Of a DNA stretch of 64,000 nucleotides, positions 1 through 9,801 are shown one piece after another. Made by a program: the position numbers and the translations under genes. Position 1 is the first letter of the stretch. Each line of letters opens with the position of its first letter. A model generated the notes under the pieces. The model was given only the letters and a program-made list of their open reading frames with translations. It had not been told where the DNA came from and did no database searches. The DNA comes from Symbiodinium natans (lineage: Eukaryota; Sar; Dinophyceae; Suessiales; Symbiodiniaceae), in the NCBI GenBank assembly GCA_905221605.1, contig CAJNDS010002246.1:846458-910457 (forward strand), read 5' to 3'.

Positions 1-1050
1 AGGGTTTTTGGGTTTGGGGTTTGGGGTTTAGGGTTTGGGGTTTGGGGTTTAGGGTTTAGGGTTTGGGGTTTAGGGTTTAGGGTTTAGGGTTTAGGGTTTA
101 GCGTGGGGCTGCGGGCAGCTGATGTTGGATCTAGCGCATGTCGTTTTGAATGCTTGTTAGAAGGAATTTACACAGCGCAACCGCCTTATAACCCAAGTAA
201 GGCACATAGAACCCTGAAGCCTAAACGCCAAAATCTAAACCCTAAACCCTAAACCCGAAACCCTAAACCCTAAACCCTAAACCCGAATCATGAACATGCA
301 GGTCTAGCCTAAACCACCAGCCCCAAGGCCCTGAACCCCAAGTCCCTGACACGCCAAACCCTAAAGCCCAAACCCATGAGCCCAAAAAATGGTTTAGGTA
401 GTGCAGTTTAGGGTTTGCAGTTTAGGGTTTTGGGTTTGGGGTTTTGGGTTTGGGGTTTAGGGTTTAGGGTTTAGGGTTTAGGGTTTAGCGGTTCGCGGTT
501 AGCGTTTAGGGTTTAGGGTTTGGGGCTTCGGGTTCCACGCCTTCACCCCCGCTGCTCGAGCAGCATCGGAAGTGGTAGGCCTCCCAGGATAAGGTGAACC
601 TGGCAGGTCCCCAGAAGTCGCTGGGGTTTAGGGTTTCGGGTTTAGGGTTTAGGGTTTAGGGTTTAGGGTTTAGGGTTTAGGGTTTGGGGTTTAGGGTTTT
701 GGGTTTTGGGTTTTGGGTTTCGGTGTACAGCTCAGATGGTGCAGATGGCTGGATGCCTTAGGGTTCACGGTTGAGGGCTCTCGAGGGCTGTAGGGTTTAG
801 GGCTACTTCCAGGCTTGAACTTCAGGACTGTTCGGGGTGCTTCAGTGACTTGCAGGGGGGTTTATGAAGCTTGCAGGGGGGTTTCTGGTCTGGAAGCAAG
901 GCAACACCCACACCTCGGATGTCACAACTAAGCCTTCGGCCCGAAATCCTAGGTCCAAAAACCTAAACCCGAAGCCCTACACCTTAAACCCTAAACCCTA
1001 AACCCTGAACCCTCAACCTAAACCTTGCAGTAAGGCTCAGGTCTCTGCAG

Positions 1051-1163
1051 GGCCTGGTGACACGCGGCTGGTAGCCCTCGGCACATCGGCAGGGGCTCTC
1101 CAGCGTGCCGCCATAGCATTGGCCTTCCCGGCGAGTGGCATTGCCTCGGCTTTTGCTGCTAGA
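1051..1163 (+). CDS. Candidate internal exon, unknown product
   Basis: The island follows a pyrimidine-rich CTCTGCAG acceptor and stays open in the frame PGDTRLVALGTSAGALQRAA and onward, an alanine-rich segment. Telomere-like repeats flank it on both sides. No clear GT donor is visible at its 3' edge, so the end is approximate. The protein is not recognised. The call rests on open frame, composition and the acceptor only. Confidence 0.35.
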
Positions 1164-1309
1164 ACCTTAAACCCTACTTCGCAAGAGCCATAAACCCTAA
1201 ACCCTAAACCCCAAACCTCTCAGCCCCAGGCCACTCTAGAGTTTTCGGGGCGTGGGTGGTTTCAGCCGCGTGAGGCTTCAGGATATCGGGTTCCTCTCTT
1301 CCGCGACAG

Positions 1310-1375
1310 ACGCTGAGGTCCTGGCAGGTGTCCTCTCCACCCAGGCTCGATCCGATTGGACACACATCCTGAGAT
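1310..1375 (+). CDS. Candidate internal exon, unknown product
   Basis: After an acceptor-like CCGCGACAG the frame reads (D)AEVLAGVLSTQARSDWTHI and stays open. The composition is protein-like and it lies 150 bp downstream of another candidate exon on the same strand. It may belong to the same gene. The 3' edge is uncertain and the product is unknown. Confidence 0.33.
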
Positions 1376-2218
1376 TTGGGGTTGTTGGGTTTAGGGCTTA
1401 GGGTTTAGGGTTTCAAGGATTCGGTAGCAAATAAGAGTTCTTGAAGGTCGGTTTACCTAGCAAAAGCAAAGGGGCCACTGATCCCCAAACTCCAAACCCA
1501 AACCCGAAACCCTCAACTTCCGCTTCGGAAAGTTTTTCCCACTCTCCCACACCCTAAATCCTAAAATCTAGAAACCTAAAGCCCTCAAGTCCTACATGCT
1601 GCACCTTCGAGGCCACTGACCCCCCTAAACCCTAAACCCTAAATCCTAAACCCTAAACCCTAAACCCCCTTCACGTCAACCTTCTTGGGCTTCGGGCTTA
1701 GGGTTCCCTTGAGGCTGTTTGTGCTTCGGGCTTCGGGTTGATGGGGTGATTTGGAGGCCTTGGTTTTGGGGCTGCGGTTGGGGGCGTCTTTGGGCTTTTC
1801 AAGCTTAAGGTTGAGGGTATGGGGTTCGGGGCTTGGGGATTAGGGTTTAGGGTTTAGGGTTTAGGGTTTAGGGTTTTAGGGTTTAGGGTTTAGGGTTTAG
1901 GGTTTAGGGTTTAGGGTTTAGGGTTTAGGGTTACGGTTTAGGGTTTAGGGTTTAGGGTTTACGGCTTGCGGTCTTTAGCTACTTCCCAACAGCGGTGTAG
2001 CGTCAGCGTCAGCGATGGAAATCACAGGCCAGTTCCCGTAGAAAAATGCGATCCACACCAACAAGATGCCTCAGCTGTTGCAATGTCCGTCATGCTCTTC
2101 TCAGTTTAGGGTTCAGGGTTCAGGGTTTAGGGTTTAGGGTTTAGTTTAGGGTTTAGGGTCTAGGGCTAAACTGGCCCGAACCAGCACACCCGAAAACCCA
2201 AACCCAAAAGCCCCCTCG

Positions 2219-2251
<33 letters not shown>
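2219..2251. repeat. Poly(C) tract, 33 bases
   Basis: An uninterrupted run of 33 C lies between telomere-like repeats. The exact length of such a run is often unreliable in assemblies. Confidence 0.95.
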
Positions 2252-2686
2252 TGTGCCCGGGCCTCCCCAACCAACCAAAAAGCAAAGCAGGAGTCGCCGC
2301 GAGCATTCTGCCCTATCCATGGCTCAGGGCTCAAGGACTTTTGGGGGACGAGGTAGGTCCAGGTCTCTTGCTGCGTTTAGGTTTACGGTTTTGGGTTTTG
2401 GGTTTTGGGTCTTGGGTTTTGGGTTTTGGGTTTTGGCTTTAAGGTTTAGGGTTTAGGGTTTAGAGTTTAGGGTTTAGGGTTTAGGGTTTAGGGTTTAGGG
2501 TTTAGGGTCACACACACTGCCGATTTCCTAACCTCACGTGGCCCTGAGCAAAATAGTCGCCGCCATCACGCTAGAAGCGCGGTAAAAATAAATGGGTTTT
2601 AGGGTTTTAGGGTTTAGGGTTTGGGGTTTGGGGTTTCGGGCTTAGGGTTCAGGGTTAATGTTTGGGGTTTAGGGTTTATGGCCTAG

Positions 2687-2805
2687 GTGCTTGCAACAGC
2701 TGCCACGGCAGATACAAGCAGAAGGCCCGGGGTAGGTTTAGGGTCGCAGGGCCATGTTGAACCCGAGTTGGCCCATCCTCGGAAGATCATGAACCGCTTG
2801 GCAGG
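2687..2805 (+). CDS. Candidate internal exon, unknown product
   Basis: An AG precedes the island (GCCTAG) and a GT follows it (GCAGG then GTTTAC). One frame is open throughout and ends with residues like GHVEPELAHPRKIMNRLA. A TTTAGGG-derived 18-nt piece at 2732-2749 (GTAGGT...CGCAG) looks like a miniature intron but is also readable in frame, so one continuous exon is the simpler reading. Product unknown. Confidence 0.35.
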
Positions 2806-3415
2806 GTTTACGGTTTACGGTTTAGGGTTTAGGGTTTAGGGTTTAGGGTTTCGGGCTTAGCCGGCCAGACTAAAACAAAGGGTCTTCCCGTACTGGGGTT
2901 TAGGGCTTTGCCTGGTCCGCACTTAGCTTCAGCTGTGACCCACAAAACCGATGTGGGGGTTCATATTCCCGGTTTATGGTTTAGGGTTTAGGGTTTGTTT
3001 GGGGTTTAGGGCTTAGGGTTTAGGGTTTAGCGTTTAGGGTTTAGGGTTTAGGGTTTAGGGTTTTAGGGTTTAGGGTTTAGGGTTTAGGGTTTAGGGTGTA
3101 CGAAAATACTAACATAGAGCCCAAATAAGAGGCTTCCCCTATAATAAAGACCCCAATAAGGCATCCCCCCCCCCCGCCAATTTCGGAAATCACAATGTGA
3201 GCTGTCCTGGAACCCACTTTTTGGTTGGGGGCGGGACTTCTGTGAAAGTTTAGGGCGTGTTTCTGGTTTCTGGATTAGGCTTTAGGGCGTGACTTGCAGA
3301 CAAACCCCGCGCCAACTTTCGGCCTGCAATTCAAAGGTCAGCACTGACTATGCGCAGCAAATCGATCTGGTGCCACTGCTGGCTCTACCAGTAGCCAGAA
3401 ACTTGGAGAGCTTCC

Positions 3416-3666
3416 CTACCCGTTGTACTGGAACGTCTTGACTAGCACCTTCGCACCCGCCTTGCCGTTCACCGTTTTTGAGATCATCTGGGTCTCGCCT
3501 CCGCCGATGCAGATACCCACATCGAAGGGCACGGCGTTGGCGTGGCTGGCGCTGAAGTTGACCACGGAGACGGAGTACTTGCCCTTGGGGGCGTTCTTCT
3601 TCCAGACGATGTTCTCGACCGGCTCCTTGCAATCTTGCATGCGGTCCACGTCCAGCTCACCCTTGC
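3416..3666 (-). CDS. WGR/DUF2135-like protein, last exon
   Basis: This exon completes the C-terminal domain: KGELDVDRMQDCKEPVENIV, then KYSVSVVNF, ending in FQYNG and a stop. With DLDLHV in the previous exon, the order DLDLHV - LDVD - ENI - Y.V.V matches the DUF2135/YfaP-like beta-sandwich domain found in bacterial and protist proteins. It begins with GC, which completes the Cys codon split by the upstream intron, so the reading frame across the junction is exact. The role is unknown; the domain is thought to be a binding or scaffold module rather than an enzyme. Confidence 0.8.
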
Positions 3667-3770
3667 CTAGTTCATGGTTGGGATAGTATTGAAGATTTAA
3701 GTTGTTGTTCCTTATAGGGTTTAAGCACCCTTTAAAAGAGTAAGATGGTACCCAACGATGAGAGGGTTGC
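3667..3770 (-). other. GC-AG intron, 104 nt, with flanking direct repeat
   Basis: Read on the minus strand the intron starts GCAACCC and ends ACTAG, followed by GCAAGG. Splicing it out joins T to GC (Cys) in frame within the DUF2135-like domain. The GCAA at the donor is repeated just after the acceptor. Non-GT donors and direct repeats at intron ends are known dinoflagellate traits. Inside, GTTGGG near the start and CCCAAC near the end form a short inverted pair. Confidence 0.75.
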
Positions 3771-4173
3771 ACTTGGACTTCTTGTGCTGGAACCAGATCT
3801 TCTCCTTGCTTGGGGGCGTCACGTGCAGGTCCAGGTCGTTGGTCCTCCCCTTCTTCGAGTTGTCCCACATGAGGGAGATGGCCACGGCACCCTTCACCTT
3901 GGCACGGCCCGCCTTGGCCTTGCTGAGGCGCCGGTCCAGCATCTCATACTTCCCGGTCTTGGCCGTGCTGCCGGGGGCGGCGGCGCCCCCCTTGCCCCGG
4001 TCTTCGAACTTCACGCCCGACTTCTGCCGGAACTTCTGCTGGAGGAGCTTGATCGCGCTGTCCTTGCTCACGGGCCCCTTCACCTGCAGCTGCCCAGCCG
4101 TTCCGTTCCGGCCCCAATGCTGCACGAACCAATACTTGCCCTTGTCCTTGGACTCGACCACCTCAAAGGAGCT
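3771..4173 (-). CDS. WGR/DUF2135-like protein, main exon
   Basis: The frame holds the core of a WGR domain: GKYWFVQHWGRNGTAGQ followed by GPVSKDSAIKLLQQKF. A basic linker follows (about residues 55-95 of the exon) and then the start of a DUF2135/YfaP-like domain, DLDLHVTPPSKEKIWF. WGR domains are nucleic-acid-binding or allosteric modules best known from poly(ADP-ribose) polymerases; no PARP catalytic domain is visible here. The 5' edge is set at an AG so that the reading frame joins the upstream KFYKMQ exon in phase 0. An open-frame GTG at 4161 is not a start codon but lies inside the WGR fold. Confidence 0.82.
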
Positions 4174-4309
4174 CTCTTTCAGATGGGAAACCCTTTGTTT
4201 TTCCAGTTTAGGGTTTGGGGTTTAGGGTTTGGGGTTTAGGGTTTAGGGTTTGGGGTTTGGGGTTTGGGGCATATCCCAAGAAGCGCACCCCAGAAGGTGG
4301 AGATCCCAC

Positions 4310-4377
4310 CTGCATCTTGTAGAACTTGTCGTGGTTCTTTGCCGAATCGACAAGGTTCCTTGGTTTCCCACTTCTCT
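4310..4377 (-). CDS. WGR/DUF2135-like protein, exon with WGR N-terminal strand
   Basis: The exon encodes SGKPRNLVDSAKNHDKFYKM, matching the N.N.KFY..Q strand that opens WGR domains. It runs from CCCAG (acceptor) to CAG before GTGGGATC (donor), 68 nt, and keeps phase with both neighbours. The following intron (4174-4309, 136 nt, GT-AG) contains TTTAGGG-type repeats, which shows directly that these repeats sit inside introns here. Confidence 0.68.
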
Positions 4378-4816
4378 CTGGGATAACTCTGGGGGGGGGA
4401 GCTTCTCTAACACACAGTCCCTTGTGGGGTCCTATATAGAATACGGCACCCTTAGAAAGAAGGACCCTCCAAAAGGGACCCCAACTTAGAGAACTTCGCC
4501 TTTGTTGTGGGAATTCTCTGAGAGATGCTCCGTTGCGGAGGAGAATAGCCGAGTTAACATCGAAAAAAGCACGCGGGTAGACTCGTAGACGATAAGAAAA
4601 GGGGAAGAACATGCCCCGAACCCAAGAAACCTTCGAAACCCTCCACCCCGTCGACACAAAATGTTAAACCCTGTGGACCCTACTCAAAGCCTGACCCTGC
4701 AAACTCTTCTAAACCCTAAACATCACCCTCCCCTTGAAAACGAAACCCTAAACCCTCCACCTTAAATCCCTAAACCTTAGTCCCCAAATCCTGAATTCCT
4801 AAGCCCCCACATCTTG

Positions 4817-4916
4817 GGATGTTCTATACTAACAGTCCTTAATAGGGACTATGCTAGGGGGTCCTATAATCCCTATTGTGGACTGTTAGTTTAAGGGACA
4901 ACATCCAAACCCTGCA
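4817..4916. mobile_element. Foldback element, family 1
   Basis: About 100 bp begins GGATGTTC and ends ACAACATCC, with arms around ACTAACAGTCCTTAATAGGG and its inverted counterpart. It has at least four other copies in the window (about 48380, 51325, 56379, 57218). It lies in an intron of the WGR gene. Confidence 0.7.
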
Positions 4917-4983
4917 CCCTAAACCCGAAACCCTAAACCCTAAACCCTAAACCCTACACCCTAAACCCCTACATCATAGACAC

Positions 4984-5046
4984 CCCGCAGTGCGCCAAAG
5001 CTCAAGTCTGCGTCATAGGTCTCCCCGCCATCCTTCAGCACGTGGC
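4984..5046 (-). CDS. WGR/DUF2135-like protein, exon upstream of WGR
   Basis: The exon encodes HVLKDGGETYDADLSFGALR. This resembles the segment that precedes KFY..Q in PARP-type WGR domains (a glycine/glutamate turn, then YDA.L). An AG lies before it (GGCGAG) and a GT after it (GCGGG then GTGTCT). The phases fit the 4310-4377 exon. It is flanked by CCCTAAA arrays and family-1 foldback DNA that would be spliced out. Confidence 0.6.
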
Positions 5047-5071
5047 CTCGCCGCACCCAAAAGTTGGGGGG

Positions 5072-5165
5072 ATGTTTAGGGTTTAGGGTTTAGGGTTTAG
5101 GGTTAGGGTTTAGGGTTTAGGGTTTAGGGTTTAGGGTTTAGGGTTTAGGGTTTAGGGTTTAGGGC
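5072..5165. repeat. TTTAGGG array in intron
   Basis: Near-perfect TTTAGGG heptamers lie between two candidate exons of the minus-strand WGR gene. One TTAGGG unit breaks the period. Confidence 0.9.
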
Positions 5166-5287
5166 TGCTAGTATAACGGGGGAGCATCCCACCCTCCCCC
5201 CCCAAAAAAAAAAACACACACACAAAAAAAATAAAGAAAATCACATATGACGCCCTACACAACAACAAACAAAAAAACGGAAGGGGT

Positions 5288-5371
5288 GTGGCCTTTCTCT
5301 GCCAGACCCGAGGCCGGCACCACCGCGATGCGCCCCGCTTTGCCTGGGGCTGCTGGGAGCAACCACGACTA
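5288..5371 (-). CDS. Possible upstream exon of the WGR/DUF2135-like gene
   Basis: An island between TTTAGGG arrays is open on the minus strand after AAATAG and reads SWLLPAAPGKAGRIAVVPAS. The opposite strand is open too, so strand and frame are unsure. It is placed in this gene only because it lies between a likely first exon and the WGR exons. Confidence 0.22.
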
Positions 5372-5567
5372 TTTAGGGTTTAGGGTGTAGGGTTTTGGGT
5401 TTAGGGATTAGGGTTTAGGATTTAGGCGTTAGGGTTTACGGCTTAGGGTTTAGGGTTTAGGGTTTAGGGTTTGGGGTTTGGGGTTTGGGGTTTAAGGTTT
5501 CGGGTTTAGGGCGTAGGGTTTGGCTGTAAGGTTTAGGGTGTAGATTTCACCCGAAAGCCTATATAAC

Positions 5568-5677
5568 CCTTCCATTAAAGAACGCTTCTTGGCAGCCCGG
5601 TTGCTCTTGAGGCCACTCTTTGCCACCTTCTTGGGTGAGGCCTTAGCCTTCGCCTTGGCCTTGGCCTTCGGTGGCAT
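5568..5677 (-). CDS. Possible first exon: Lys/Ala-rich N-terminus
   Basis: The ATG at 5677 opens MPPKAKAKAKAKASPKKVAK, a strongly basic nuclear-type tail, up to a donor-like AAGG before GTTATATAGG. Beyond the donor the frame degenerates into translated telomere repeat (LNPKP). It is the nearest plausible start upstream of the WGR exons on the same strand. A basic nuclear tail would suit a DNA- or chromatin-associated WGR protein. It could instead be a separate histone-like gene fragment. Confidence 0.38.
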
Positions 5678-5699
5678 GGCTTTTAAAACGAGGGTTTGG

Positions 5700-7139
5700 G
5701 CTGAGTGGCTTGAGAAGCAAAAGGGGAGCTGCGGTAGAGGGCCAACGTAGCATGCAGGGTTAAGGGTGCAGGGCTTCGTGCCTAGGGTTCATTGTTGCTA
5801 TGATGTTCAGGGCACCTCGGCAAGTCACGAGAACGATGCCCAGCCCGGTGCACCCACAGCTTACCCGCAGGATCGGTGACGGCTTTGCACAAAGTAGAAT
5901 CAGCGCTTTTGGACAGATGTCAAATCCAAAGTGCATGCGGGCTTGAAAGGGGATGCTGCTGGAATTGTGAGGCTCATCCCTTAAGCCCGTGTACCTTCGA
6001 CGCTCCTAACGTTGTAAAGGGCGCCTCTAAACAAAGGAAACCCTCGACGCAGAGCTCTTCACTCGAAACGATGCGGCGCCGATGTGACAGGTGAAAAGGC
6101 CTTGCAGAACAGTTTGAAAGTTTAGGAAGGAGTTTGTGGCTTCAAGGGATGTGTAGGGCTTGTAAGGGCCCCTCATCTAAACTTCTCAAAGCAAGGGCAA
6201 AGAAGTTATGGGTGTGTACCCTGAACTGCAAGAGTAATACAACTTATAGCATGATGCCCAATGTTGAGGGGGTGTTGGGTCTCAGGCCAAGGGATTTTGG
6301 GTCTACGGCTTGGAGGTTGAGGGTTTAGACCTTAAAGACATTTTCAAGAGAGTAGCTCCCAGATAGGGTACCTTGTTTTTGGCCTCAAAGTCTCTTGCCA
6401 GTTTGGACAAACGTGCAGCGTGCCGGGAAGCAAGCATGATGTTACCAAACCCCTCCACCCTGGCCCAAAGTCCTCAAGCCAGGCCATCGCAAGGATAAAA
6501 GGAAACTTGCAATTTCAAGCCACCCGCCTCGAAGTCCAAACCCCTCCCCCCCCCTCCCCCCCCCTCGCGTCATTGCCAACGCCAAGGCCAAAAGACACGA
6601 ACCCCCCAACAGTCCGACCGTTGATAAACCTGTGCAGTCATCAGCCAGAGACCCCTTAACCCCGTCCAACTTGATTCCCGGAACTCCTGGGAGCCCGACA
6701 ATCATAGCACCTGCATTCCCGCCGGCTATCCTGCCTGGAAACTGCATGGCCGGTCTCTTGCTGAGACTCATGGTTTGATGCTGTTTAGAGCTCGGCTGAT
6801 GAGGCTACTGACCTGAAATCTCAAGCTGTCTGAAATCGGTGGGATGGGTAGAAGTAGCCGTGGACGGAGGCATACAAACTTCAAACTGCTGAGAATGAAG
6901 GTGGGGACTGACTGACGCATGCGGCAACAAGGGCACATGCAATGAAGACGCGGCAACCTAGCATGAGGGAATGCAGATCGCTGCAGACACACGGTTTTTG
7001 CCTTCAAACGTCTTCGCACTGTAAGCTCCAAAGTGTCAAGTGCCGCTGGAATGCCGAGATCATTTCAGGCATGCTGGCACGCAGCTGGTTCACTGCCGAG
7101 CTGCTTATAAGGATTCTACTCCGACATGAAGCAGAGATT
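5700..7139. other. Intergenic stretch, no supported gene
   Basis: Telomere-like repeats fade out here. Short open frames exist but none has a recognisable domain. A C-rich run (6540-6566) is present. The part next to 7140 is probably the 3' untranslated region of the minus-strand GTPase-RING gene. Confidence 0.5.
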
Positions 7140-8783
7140 CTAGCCCGTTTGGCCCGCTGCCTCAGGCCCGCATGAAAGGCACCGGCTGGACGAGCTTGAG
7201 GCTGCTGTGCTGACCGTCGGGGACATGAGTTTCCTTGCTGTGACGATCTCCCGACACAAGGGGCATGTTCCAAGGCCACTGCTGCACTCGTAGCAAAACT
7301 GCTTATGCCCGCAGTTCAGCTCCGTGTTGGCAAGATTCTCGTAGCAAATGCAGCATGTGGCATCTGATGCATTCTGAACCTCTGCCAAGTTCTGTTCCAA
7401 AGTGTTTTGGAAGCTCCTCAAGGTTGCGTCGTCTGGGTTCGCAGCCATGCGCTCAGTCACAACCGCAATTTGGCTGCGGAGTAAGTGCACGTATGCATCC
7501 CGAAGGCCGAGACTTGCATACTCGTCGAGAGCCTGGTCCAGCTGCTGAGCAAGCCTGCACTTCTCCTGCGAGGCTGCCTGGATTCGTGCCTCAAGGCGCT
7601 TTGTTGCTTCGTCTTTGTCATCTCCCAAGTCAACATTCTCGATAACAAGCTCCGACTTCCAACCAGCGCGTGTCACGGCGTGGTCTTCATAGCTGTGGCC
7701 ACACTTCCTGCACTCATGCTGTTTGTGGAAGAAGCACCAAAGCGAAGCAAGCGGAGCTATGACCTTCGCAGGCTCGCAGTTGCAGTGGCACTCCTTCCTG
7801 CGGCACACGTAGTGGGGTGAGTCGAAGTGGCCCAGAACCAATTGCCACCTCCGAACCTCTCGTGTCAATGGCACTACCACTCCCTTGGTCCGAATCTCCT
7901 CTTGATGCTGCTGCAAATCTGACATGAGACGATCGTGCTCTGCCATCTGTTCTAAGTTGTTTGCCAGAAGAGCTTCAATCCGCTCACGCTTTTCATTCAA
8001 CTCAGCAAAGCGCTTGGAAGGAACTGGCTTCAAGTCATGCAACTTCCATCCGAGGTCCTCCATCGTCTTCAACGCTTTGCGGATCTCTTTTGTAAGATCC
8101 TCGCGCTCCTCCTCGTCAGGAATGTCATCCTTTGTGATGGAAGACTTCACTTGTCCGAAAGGGTTGTCGATGCACTGGAACTCGGGGTCTTTCTGCAAGA
8201 CTTGCTTCAAACATGTTCGGTCAAAGTTGAGCTTTGACTTTTTCTCGGTGTTGGTGAAAACAACTACGATGTTGTCCAGCACGGCTTTGGGCATGACGGC
8301 AGTCAACTGAGCGATGACATAGTTCATCGTTGCTGTCATGCGCGAGTCGCGCCCGTTCATCACCAGCATGACGGAGTTGATCGTGGTGACCTTTTGCAAG
8401 CAAGCCATAATTCGCTCCACATGCTTCTTGTCCTCCTCCACGCCTCTGGAGTCACCGAAGCCGGGCGTGTCGATGATCGTGAAGTGCCAGTTGCTTGCCA
8501 AAGTGATTTGGTAAACCTTTGCATCGGATGTCTTGCTGGCCATGGGATCATCTACGGCGTTCTCCAGCGTCGAGTCGGAGACACGAGCTTGACCGAACCT
8601 CGCAAGTTCCTCATGGGTGAGGATTTGCTCTTTATCGAAGAGGAGGCGCAGAACACCTCCGAAATTTGCGATGAGATTCAACAGTGATGTCTTGCCAGAG
8701 CCTGTTTGGCCAAGCAAGAGAATCGTGTAGTTGGATTCGCGGTCGAAGTTGGTGAACTCTTTCTTCGAGCCGGTGATCCCCAT
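7140..8783 (-). CDS. GTPase (AIG1/septin-like G domain) with C-terminal RING finger
   Basis: One uninterrupted 547-residue frame from ATG. Residues 25-33 form a P-loop (GQTGSGKTS), residues 105-114 the G3 box (DTPGFGDSRG), and residues 177-181 (TNTEK) stand where the G4 specificity motif is expected, as in AIG1-type GTPases. A Cys/His-rich segment follows (CRRKECHCNCE ... CRKCGHSYEDH), then a probable coiled coil (about 375-455), then a C3HC4 RING at about 477-514 (CCICYENL ... CGHKQFCYEC ... CPLC). Inference: a nucleotide-switched E3 ubiquitin ligase, cytosolic or at a membrane. The tail is Ser-rich. It has no introns, unlike the neighbouring WGR gene, so a retroposed or transferred origin is possible. 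Confidence 0.88.
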   Translation of the reverse strand: MGITGSKKEFTNFDRESNYTILLLGQTGSGKTSLLNLIANFGGVLRLLFDKEQILTHEELARFGQARVSDSTLENAVDDPMASKTSDAKVYQITLASNWHFTIIDTPGFGDSRGVEEDKKHVERIMACLQKVTTINSVMLVMNGRDSRMTATMNYVIAQLTAVMPKAVLDNIVVVFTNTEKKSKLNFDRTCLKQVLQKDPEFQCIDNPFGQVKSSITKDDIPDEEEREDLTKEIRKALKTMEDLGWKLHDLKPVPSKRFAELNEKRERIEALLANNLEQMAEHDRLMSDLQQHQEEIRTKGVVVPLTREVRRWQLVLGHFDSPHYVCRRKECHCNCEPAKVIAPLASLWCFFHKQHECRKCGHSYEDHAVTRAGWKSELVIENVDLGDDKDEATKRLEARIQAASQEKCRLAQQLDQALDEYASLGLRDAYVHLLRSQIAVVTERMAANPDDATLRSFQNTLEQNLAEVQNASDATCCICYENLANTELNCGHKQFCYECSSGLGTCPLCREIVTARKLMSPTVSTAASSSSSRCLSCGPEAAGQTG

Positions 8784-9657
8784 GGCTGCTCTACAGTCTT
8801 TTCTATAAGGTGCCGTTGAAGCAGCAGGCTCAAACTTGGCAGCTATACGCGACTGCTCGGACTAGGAAACAGCCACAAGCAAGGTTTTCCGAAGCCGCAA
8901 GTATTTGCGCAGATTCGTGCAAGCGATACATTCCGCTTCATTCAAACAAACGCTTACACAAACTGGATGCGAAGCTCCATGCATGACCCGGTATTGCTAG
9001 GCAAGATAACCGGCCACGCAACACTTACGCGCTTCATAGTCAGCTGGCTGGCCTGATGATGAGGCCTCATGGTTGTGTCTCATAGCAAAGGTTCCCCTCG
9101 CTAGTCCGTACGTTTCAAGAGTTTAACAATAACAAACCGGCCGTATGTCATAGCCATTCTCATGTATGGATTCAAGGCTCCGGAAGCCGCTAACAGGTTT
9201 CGCACAATCTTGCCGAATAAAATTGGCAATTGCCAGGGTCGTCCTCCAAAGTTCAGTACTTTGGTGATGAGCAATCCGACCCCAAGGTGTGGCGTTCGGA
9301 GCTTAATGGTCTTATCAGGGAACTACCGGGCCATGATGTGTCTGAAGCAAAACATAGTGCAAGTGACGAGTATTTGGACTTGTCTCAAACTGAACAGGTG
9401 CTGGCAATGACCAATGTGTTGAGGAAAGCGAAACATGAACAACCTTCGAATAAGGAACAATGCCTTAAATGTCCGTGCTTTTGAATGTCCCTATTGGATG
9501 GAGCATTCGTCGATGCCCTGTCGTTTTCTGAAGATGTCAAATTGGTTTGGGCAACAGTGTGCATAGCATAAACAGAACATCGTTGCAAATGCCAACAAAT
9601 GTGACCTGTGAACGACTGCAGGATGTCAAACTAAGTGCCTCAACTGTAACAGGAAAG

Positions 9658-9801
9658 CTACTTCGCGGTTCATGGATACCCATAACTTATAACCCTCATT
9701 ATAGCTGTACATACTTACAAGCCCTCGAAGTCCCCCGGGCAGGTTGTAAGATATTATGAGTTTAACTTGGGGATACAAGTACCCACGAACCTCCAAGTAG
9801 A
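9658..9801. repeat. Foldback with CTACTTGGAGGTTC-type arms
   Basis: The left arm begins CTACTTCGCGGTTCATGG and the right arm ends GAACCTCCAAGTAG. The arms pair imperfectly over about 40 bp. Related arms occur at 46696-46795 and near 62920. Confidence 0.5.

Larger units (their letters stand above)
1..3100. repeat. Interspersed TTTAGGG/CCCTAAA telomere-like repeats with unique islands
   Basis: Degenerate heptamers in both orientations fill most of this stretch. Clear arrays lie at 1-100, 231-282, 419-490, 630-720, 1840-1965, 2440-2510 and 2985-3098. Variants such as TTTGGGG, TTTTGGG and TTTACGG are common. The arrays switch strand repeatedly and are broken by unique islands of 50-150 bp, some of them coding-like. 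This fits internal repeats inside introns and intergenic DNA better than a chromosome end. Confidence 0.9.

Noticed and set aside
1-100. The window edge as a chromosome end
   Set aside because: Telomere-like repeats are degenerate, occur in both orientations and recur over tens of kilobases with exons between them; a true telomere would be a long uniform terminal array.
3423-4239. Plus-strand frames over the WGR/DUF2135 gene
   Set aside because: They are shadows of the minus-strand coding sequence, which has recognisable domains and matching splice phases.
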